Assembly (NCBI GenBank): GCA_019671135.1
Contig: JAHRHY010000019.1
Coordinates: forward strand, 558,001-622,000
Length of the DNA stretch: 64,000 bases
Source of the DNA: Linnemannia hyalina
Lineage: Eukaryota; Mortierellomycota; Mortierellomycetes; Mortierellales; Mortierellaceae
Reading direction: 5' to 3'
Positions 56,348-64,000 of the stretch are shown piece after piece (positions within the stretch are counted from its first letter, which is position 1; each line of letters starts with the position of its first letter). Both the position numbers and the translations under genes were made by a program. The notes under the pieces were generated by a model, which searched no databases, was not told the origin of the DNA, and was given only the letters and a program-made list of their open reading frames with translations.

Positions 56348-58765
56348 TTACTCCTCGTCCCAGACCTCAATCCGACTACTCAACGCCCTTTTACCCTCAG
56401 CAATCAAACTATTCAATTGAGCCTCCATCCTCAAGAACGCCTCATCCGTATCCTCCGTCCCAGTGTTCGGCCTCACAGGCATTGAGGGACTCCTAAAATG
56501 ACCCGTATGTTGGTGTGGGATATGGTTGTAAGCCGGTGAAGACGAGGTGGAGAAGGGTTGTCGAGATTGACGGAAGCTGGCTCGTTTTTGTTGTTGACTC
56601 TTGTGGTGGAAGGAGGATGGGCGAGAGGATGTGGATGTGGAGGGTGTGCGAGTGAGAAGGGTTCCTGAAGTCGAGAAAGGGCGAAGTCTGGGAGGCACGC
56701 TGTTGTTGGTGGTGGTGAATGTTTCAGAGTCCAGGTCCTAATGAGATAAGTCAATGGAAAAATAAGGGGAGGAGAGATTAGAAGGGAGTAGAACAAAAAC
56801 AGACGTCAGTCAGGCACGCTAACAACGAAGAGTGGTTCTCCCGTCACTGTGACCCTGTCCATTTCCCACCAAACAAAAAAAAAGAGACACAAAACAAACA
56901 AAGCGAGTTGTTGGGGGGGAGGGGGGGTGGTGTTGTTGTGTTCAAGTGGTTTGTTTTGGATGCCCTGCATAAAAAAAAATAGATGGTGTGTGTGTGTGTG
57001 TGGCATAGAGATCCTGTGGCGGGCATGTATGGAAAGGTCGATATGGTTCTCGTTGGCACGTTGCTTTGTCCAACTTTGATCTCATTACTCCTGACTTTTT
57101 CCTTCTCTCCTTCTCTCTTTCCTGCTTCCATGTATGCATGTACGCTCTCTGTCGGGATGATCAAAATATCTCCAGCTGCTCTTGGGAGATGGACTAAAGA
57201 TGTTGTATGACATAAAATAAAAAACTTACCAAGGATAACTTTTCCTCCATAGGGTCATCCTCCAGTGTCTTTACATTCTCTGCCTGAAGACCATCATCAT
57301 CACCCAAGGTGATCGAGGGCTGCTTGGAATGGTCTGGAACCATGCCCTTTCCCGTTATCAACTGGTAAGCCGACAATGCCACTGCTCCCGTAAAGATCAC
57401 CGTCTCGAACGCTGCGTCCAGAAGCATGGTTGCGGTCGAACGTTGGCGCTTCTTGGGTGGTTCCAATGCATAGACACCCAAGTCGTCGTCATCATCTTCG
57501 TGATGATGCCCTCGTCGCATTCCGTATTCTGTCGTCGAAGTCGATGTCGTTTTCATGGTTGCGCTAGACTTTTCCCGACGCGAGGGGTCAAAGGTTCCTG
57601 GATCAGACTCGCCCAGTAGAGGGCGGAATTGAGGGAATCCAAACCGACGCACATTCTTGGTGACTCTTCCTGGTTTTGGCCCATGAGCCATCAAGTCATC
57701 CTCGGGGAAGTTGGTGTGGTGTTGGCAGGCCGGGTGGTGTATCTGCTGAGAGGCAGTGCTTTGTTTGTGGAGACAGTTGTGGTTGGCATGACAAAGTGAT
57801 GAACAAGGAGCAGTCATTGTTGTGGGTGAAGAATTGTTGGAGCCGTAGGAAGATCCAGAGGTCGATGTAGCAGAGGACATTGAGACCAACGGTCCGGAAT
57901 GCAGAGGCAAGGTTGAGCGGGGTGCCAAAGGTGAGGCGAATCCCAAGGTAGCAGCTGCAGCAGCTGCTGCAGAGGCAGCGCGTGGTGAGGTGGCGATATC
58001 GGTGGCTGTGGTCGAATCCCGCGAAATTGCCGAGGTGGGGCTGCCTGTCTTTAGCGAGAGCGAAGAAGAGGGGCTGTTACTCCCATTCTGCTGAGGGTTG
58101 TCGTGAAGCGACAGTGGAGACGGCCGCAATTTTCCTGTGCTCTGACTGCTAGGTGCTGAGGGCTTGAACAGAGGAAAGTGAGTTGTTGAGGTCGAAGAAG
58201 AGGACGCCGCGGAGGAAGGTGTCGAAATATCCGCTGGGCTTGAAAGGAGTCCGGGGGGGGTGTCCGGTGTAGAAAAGTTGTCCTCGCTGTTCTGTAGAGC
58301 CATTGACAGTTCCTCCGAGAGCGGCTTGGGTGGGGGGTCTCGTCTCCTGGATCTGCTTGATCTGTAGGATGAATATCCGTACGAGTCGGGCCCAATGCCG
58401 TACTGAAGCGAGGCCGAAGGCGCGTTGAGTTGTGCAAGTGAACGTCTGTGCTTGATCTCGGGAATGAACGTTGTAGACGAAGGTTGCTGCGATGGCTGTT
58501 GCTTTTGCTGCTGCTGTTGTTGTTGCTGTTGCTGCTGTGGTGGTGGTGTTGGCGAAGGGGTAATGGACCGAAGCTGAAAGTCACCAAACGCCCCCATGGA
58601 GAAGTGCTTTTGACGAATACTGCTGGTAGAGAGAGGAGTGGACGAGGTGTTTCCCGAGCGACTGAAGTCCTTTGTAGTATTGAGTGAAGAAGGGTATCGT
58701 AGCCATGGCTCTTCTTGCTGAAGTTGGTGCTGTTGGATTTGCTGGAACGATCGTTTTGAGGACAT
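56348..58765 (-). CDS. Low-complexity protein with one hydrophobic segment
   Basis: Two exons: 58765-57230 and 56737-56348, phase 0 (gtaagt donor, tag acceptor), 641 residues. The start is the first ATG of the frame (58765); the frame is open further upstream only from a TTG. Residues 1-380 are Ser/Thr/Pro-rich with a poly-Gln tract near 80-92 and poly-Ala near 265-272. A Cys/His-rich patch (CSSLCHANHNCLHK ... HHPACQHH) lies at about 330-365. A basic PPKKRQRS motif at about 455 could be a nuclear signal, followed directly by a hydrophobic helix (FETVIFTGAVALSAYQLITG). The C-terminus has the conserved-looking FLRMEAQLNSLIAEGK. No family is recognised. A membrane-associated regulator is possible. 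Confidence 0.7.
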
Positions 58766-59712
58766 GGTGTAAACTGGCGTTGTGAACAAGTTGAATCGTG
58801 AAGAAGAAAGTGAAGAAGTGTAACGGGGGTTGCTGGAGAACAAAGAAGGCGAGGGTTAAAGATAGACGAAAAAGGCGGATGGATGTGCGCAGGAGAAGAA
58901 GTTCGTGGCGTAGCGGGAAGGACACAAAACGAAGGACGGGAGCACAATAATAAAAAGGTAATAAAGAATAGAAAAAAAGGGGAAAGGATGGGAGAACGAG
59001 TAGACGTGGATACTCTTTGTCAATGGTGTATAATTGAGGGGGAAGAACGATAACGACGAAACGTGAAGGGGTGAAGAATAAGAGGGAGAGTATGAATGAG
59101 AGCGAGAGTGAAGGTGATGAATGAGCGAGAGAGGGAGAAATGGAGAGGTGAGAGAAAGAGAAAAGAGTGTGTTAAGTAAAAAGAGAAGGATGACTTGGTG
59201 AGAGTGGGCGGACAGGGTAGTAATGAGTGAGAGGAAGAGTAGAGAAGAAGAGAAGAGAAGAGAAGGAAGGACAAGTGACAAGATGGGGTGTTGAGGAATG
59301 AATAGACACAACGAGTGAGGACAACCACGATTACGACAGACAGATAGTCATACAAGGCAGCTCTACCTCGTCGTCAAGGCTGCTGCTGGACAGGGAACGG
59401 CATGCAGCTCAAAGCGACCACTGACAACATCAAAAAGCGACTATGATAATAATAACCAGGGACAAGAGAGCAATACCAACATCCCGAGAGCAAATTTGTC
59501 GATGTCTTTTTTACACTGCTCCACCACAGCCATTTGACACCCAGCCAGCCTGCCAGAGGGAGCATGTGCCACTAATCAACTAAAGCGCAAGGAAAAGTAG
59601 GAGGATATAAAAGAGAAAGGAGCAAAATGATGATGAATGACAAGCTGGCAAAACAGACAGCCTCTTAGCGCCCGCTCAACAACATCATCGACAACAGCAA
59701 TAGCAACTAGTC

Positions 59713-59751
<39 letters not shown>

Positions 59752-61438
59752 GATCGAGAGAGGGCGATGACCAAGGGTGGCAGGGCTAAAAAAGAGGTCC
59801 TTTGAATAAAAAGGAAAGAGAGCCACAAACAACATCATCTCTCTCATTTCTGAGAGCTGCAGAGAAAAATTGTTTATTTTTTGCTCCGAGGCAGTGAATG
59901 AGAGCATGGGTTTGATTATGGACAGGGGACAGGGTCAGTGGTTATCTTGCTGGAAGGATGGAGAATGGATGACAAGAATGGACAGGGGGAATGACATAGC
60001 AACATAGGTGAATGGGAGGTGCACTGTCTTCCTGTCTGTGTGCCTGCGTGTTCGTCCTTGTGTCTGAGACGAAGTAAGGTAAGGAGTCGCATCTCTCAAT
60101 CAAATTCAGGGGTAACAAGACAGTGATCAATGACGATGATTTGTCAGGACGTGGAGACAGGGGAACCATTGATCACATTGATCAGTTCAGTTACACACAG
60201 CCACCAATAGTGAAGTGCAGCGCTTGCATGGAAAAGTAAGATACCGGTCCTATTCTTACTGTTCGCCAAGGTGAGGATCGGCCGGATCAAAGTTGAAAAA
60301 GAGAGAAAAAGAAGAAAGTGCTGGCGTCTGTCTTTCTTCATGAGGGTGGACGGATCCGCGTGGTGGTGGTTGTAACCGATCCGAGTCATGGCTCTGCGGC
60401 TCACACACGTATTATATTTCTTGACCCGATCCACTTTTCCTCTTCGCATCATAGCTCCATGTCGCTTGCGTGTGACAGACCTCATGGCATCACGAATGCT
60501 TTTCTGTTGTTGTCATCCTAGAAGGAGGGTTGAAGAATAACGACGTCTTGTGTAGGACGAGATTCTTCAATGCACGTTCGCTCACAGATGCTTAATTATC
60601 TTTGTCATCGTTGAATAAGCAAAATACCATGTTTGGTCAATGTTTGTTATTCATCCTTGACCAAACTAGGAACATTGGACACTTCGGCAAGTTCCTCTCT
60701 TGGTGGATCGCCCTTGTTACCTGACGTTGTATGGGGCATCGCTTCAGCTGGGCGACAAACGATTGTCTTCTCCTTCTACAACCAGACTGGTAGCTCGGAT
60801 ATCCTCTATGTGGGAAGGATATTGCGACCGTGTATTTGGCGAATGCGAGTGCGGATACGGGGTGTGAGTTGTTAACTGTTGTGTGTGGGAATATTGCGTA
60901 GTTGTGGTAGGTTAAAATGTATGCATGTGTGTCGATGTTCATAATCAGATCCAAACGTGGTGTCTCCACCTCTGTGTCTGTGTTCCCCTCTTTTCTCCCT
61001 TTTCTTTTGTGTGTCTGTGGGTTGAAAGAGTACAAGAGTACGAGTGTGAGAGAATGGGCGGCAGTTGAATAGTTGCCCTCAATTGCTGTCTAAACAAGGT
61101 GCGAATGCAGCAGCCAACAGTACTCCTTTTTCTCACCCTCCTCCATTAACCTTTGTCTTCGTCCTTTACACACTCGTAGACAAAAGTCGGTCCATTTATT
61201 TCTCCCCCCAACTCATAATACTCTCATCTTCCGAGTGGTCACTCCTCCTCACCCAACCGCCGATACGCCCAATCATCTCGAACTTGCTGTTGTTGTCTGC
61301 GCTGTCGGTTTCCCTTTAAGAACCTTGCCCGATCTCACTCTTCCCCCTTCTCGCTTTGCTTCTTCGTCTTCACTTCTCAACTCCCACTACTTCCTCTACT
61401 CCTCCCTTCACCCCACACATACCTCCAACACACAAGCC
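58766..61438. other. Gene-poor region between divergent genes
   Basis: It separates the 5' ends of the minus-strand gene at 58765 and the plus-strand GTP cyclohydrolase gene. On the minus strand 58850-59340 is CT-rich, probably the leader/promoter of the gene at 58765. A (TTG)n tract lies at 59715-59751. The last 300 bp before 61439 are CT-rich and probably form the promoter of the cyclohydrolase gene. No other gene is supported. Confidence 0.5.
59715..59751. repeat. (TTG)n microsatellite
   Basis: About 12 uninterrupted ttg units. Confidence 0.95.
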
Positions 61439-63202
61439 ATGTCTATCGCTACTGAGCCCAACGGAACCGCAACCGACAACGTCGAGTGAGTGATCCATCT
61501 AACGCTACCTTTTCTCCATTTCGACTGAATGAATTGGAATCAGCACATGGGGCAAACAATTGATCTGCGCAGTGTCAGTTCTCCATACTAACCTCGTGCA
61601 CTCACCTGATCTCACCTAACCCACTCCACGGTCGCTGTTGATTCCGCTTTGTGAATGAATGCAGAATGAAGAAGTAACAAAAGGAGAGCTTTACCGTTTC
61701 TCAAGGCTCAACATATCTCAGAAAACTAACTCATCTGCTGTGTGTTTGTGTGCGTATATGCAACAATTAATAGGTTGGCCCAGCCTGTCGCCAAGGTTGT
61801 TGTTGCCCATGCATTGACTGGCCACTCGCACAGCCTCGGACAGAGCTACATGAAGGCTGAGAGCCCCCATACCCGTGGACCTTCCCCCATTGACTTTGAT
61901 GGCCTCAGCTTCCCCAGTACGTCAGAACCCCTCTCTCTTATGATACAAGAATGACCTTTGTGCATCATCAATTAGTGCTCACCATCCTTCCCCCCTTTCA
62001 TTTGAAATAGGCATTGGTGCCCGTGAGCGCCGTGAAGACACTGAAGAGACGCGCGCTGCAAGGATCCAAAAGATCTCGGGTGCTGTTCGTACGATCCTCG
62101 AGTGCATTGGAGAGGACCCCAACCGGGAAGGACTGTTGAAGACCCCCGAGCGCTACGCCAAGGCTCTCATGTTCTTCTCCAAGGGCTACGAAGAGAGTGT
62201 TACCCGTAAGAATCCCACGCCAATATGTTTGACCAAACCTTTTTTTTGTTAAGTCGTTTACTCTAATTGGCCGAGGGAAAAGTAGCCCAGGAAAGAAAAG
62301 TAGTACTGACGGGGGTTCCATGTTGTCTGTGTGTCTCTTTTTTTTATGTTGTTAGACTTGATGAACAAGGCTCTCTTCCAAGAAGGTACGGAATACAACG
62401 AAGAACAAAGGGCAGAGTGGACAACAAAGGGAGCACTGGAAGACTGAGCGGATGTTGAAACCATAGGCGAAAGGACTACAAAACAAAGTGTTGAAGGGAA
62501 GGGAAGAGAGAGGCAGTGGTGACTCACTCTACATGCTTTTCCTTTTGTTTTTGTTCCCCTTCTCTTAACGATATAGATCACGACGAGATGGTGATTGTCA
62601 AGAACATTGACGTCTTTTCTCTGTGCGAGCATCACATGGTCCCCTTCACCGGAAAGGTACAGTCAACTGGTCAGCTTGTCATCCAAAGGATAAAAGAAAA
62701 AGAGTCGCCGCACCGGATCAAATCATCCTCTTAGAAGATCCATCACCTGACCACTTTGTTCCTTCCTACAATACCAGATCCACATTGGATACATCCCACA
62801 GAACGGAAAGGTCGTCGGGCTGAGCAAGATTGCTCGCCTCGCTGAGATGTTCAGTCGTCGTCTCCAGGTCCAGGAGCGTCTCACAAAGCAGGTCGCTATC
62901 GCCCTCCAGGAGCTCTTGAACCCCCAGGGTGTCGCCGTCGTCATGGAGGCCAGGTTTGTGTTCCTTCTTTTCAACAGATCAACGCGTGGTTTTATGTCTC
63001 GTAAAGGGAGACTATAATGCACAAGATATTAACATTCTCTCGTTTTCTTTGATAACGACAATGTAGCCATTTCTGCATGGTGATGCGTGGAGTCCAGAAG
63101 CCTGGCAGTCAGACCATCACCAGCTCCATGTTTGGATGCTTCCGCGATAACGCCAAGTCGAGAGAAGAGTTCCTCTCGCTCATCAGACGCAGCGGTATCT
63201 AA
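61439..63202 (+). CDS. FOL2: GTP cyclohydrolase I
   Basis: Seven exons: 61439-61485, 61774-61916, 62011-62205, 62356-62385, 62577-62656, 62778-62953 and 63067-63202, joining in phase to 268 residues. All introns are GT...AG. The enzyme converts GTP to 7,8-dihydroneopterin triphosphate plus formate, the first step of folate and tetrahydrobiopterin synthesis in the cytosol. Diagnostic motifs: [20 protein letters not shown] in exon 3, the zinc/active-site [11 protein letters not shown] in exon 5, [16 protein letters not shown] in exon 6, and [15 protein letters not shown] with the last zinc Cys in exon 7. All zinc ligands and catalytic His residues are present, so it should be active. The N-terminal 60 residues are the usual variable extension. 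Exon 4 is only 30 nt. Confidence 0.95.
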
Positions 63203-64000
63203 GCTGTTTTTCGACACATTTTTCTTTTTCCTTCTCAATCCTATGATACCAGCATGTGGCCTTTTGGCCTCACTACTCTTTTTTTTTCATTCCTCTTTAG
63301 CCATCTTGCACCATCTTAGCACTATTTCTCATCAATGGGCTAGTATCCTCTTCCTCCTCATCGATTAGATAGAACCTCGATAGAAGACACGATCCTGGCA
63401 TGCAAAATAAAACACATAGCAAAGCATTTTCCATACAAACCACCCCTCTCTCTGTCTTGGATCGTTCAGGAATGATTGGAATCATTTCTCTCTTTCTCTT
63501 GTCTGTGTGTGCCTGTCCCCTTGAAAAGGGATCGAGAATCTGATTTTGCATGTCGTGGGTGAGGTGTGGCCCTCGAGGATTTGCCATTCATTCATTCATC
63601 CACCCATACACCACATCAAGGAGAGAGGGAGAACGAGAATGGGAGTAGGCAGGGCTAAGCGACCGACTATCATTCTTTGCGAGCAAGAGGGTGGTGGTGT
63701 GATGGTATGATTGCAAGCAAAAAGGGTCCATCGACTCTCTTTCTGTCAACCCCTTCTCTCCCAAAGGAGAAAGACACACAAACCACCACTGTGATGATAC
63801 TCGACACCATACATTCACCGACGGGACATGCGAACTTGTTTGCCCCCCCTTGTTAAAAGGTGGACTCTGCTCCTCTTCCTTTTCTTCCTCTCTCGTTCTC
63901 GATTCACCCTTTTCTTCTCTCTCATTCTTTCTTCCACCTTTACTTCTTCTTCCTCTTATCCTCTCGTTTCTTATCCTATCTGGGCACTGCTTACTCGTCT
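63203..64000. other. 3' flank of FOL2 and CT-rich end of window
   Basis: No gene is seen. From about 63840 to the end the plus strand becomes strongly CT-rich, like the leaders of other genes here, so a plus-strand gene may begin just beyond the window. Confidence 0.45.

Overview
The window is nuclear DNA from a filamentous fungus with many short spliceosomal introns (GT...AG, mostly 50-650 nt), CT-rich promoters, poly-Q/S/H low-complexity proteins and long gene-poor stretches. Gene content (HAUS3-like augmin subunit, GTP cyclohydrolase I, Vps3844-type vacuolar protein, Bet1 SNARE, F-box-like/LRR protein, large intronless NACHT-WD40 protein, Crinkler N-terminal domain, plectasin-like defensin) fits an early-diverging fungus of the Mortierellomycota/Mucoromycota type. 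That placement is inferred from the gene mix, not from a search.

Left part (0-24 kb): a poly-Q coiled-coil protein; a 5.4-kb intronless STAND (NLR-like) gene with ARM-like, NACHT, pentapeptide and WD40 regions, flanked by two diverged direct repeats; about 7 kb without a recognisable gene; a four-finger C2H2 transcription factor with its long CT-rich leader; and a convergent AN1-like zinc-finger gene.

Middle (24-39.5 kb): mostly conserved cell-biology genes. These are an F-box-like/LRR protein, a secreted-then-anchored Kelch receptor-like protein, a Vps3844-type membrane protein divergent from a small one-TM protein, a HAUS3-like augmin subunit divergent from a BET1 SNARE.

Accessory island (41.6-55 kb): a Crinkler-type N-terminal domain fused to Sel1 repeats, a decayed hAT transposase, an unrecognised three-exon gene with an AT-hook-like N-terminus, an orphan 3' fragment of a 28S rRNA gene with spacer-like tandem repeats downstream, a small secreted CS-alpha-beta defensin-like peptide, and a broken protein-primed type-B DNA polymerase. 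It mixes effector/defence genes, selfish DNA and rDNA debris between two blocks of ordinary genes.

Right part (56-64 kb): a two-exon low-complexity protein with one hydrophobic segment, a gene-poor stretch, and a seven-exon GTP cyclohydrolase I gene. Multi-exon models were built by hand from splice-site phase and protein continuity; no similarity search was possible.
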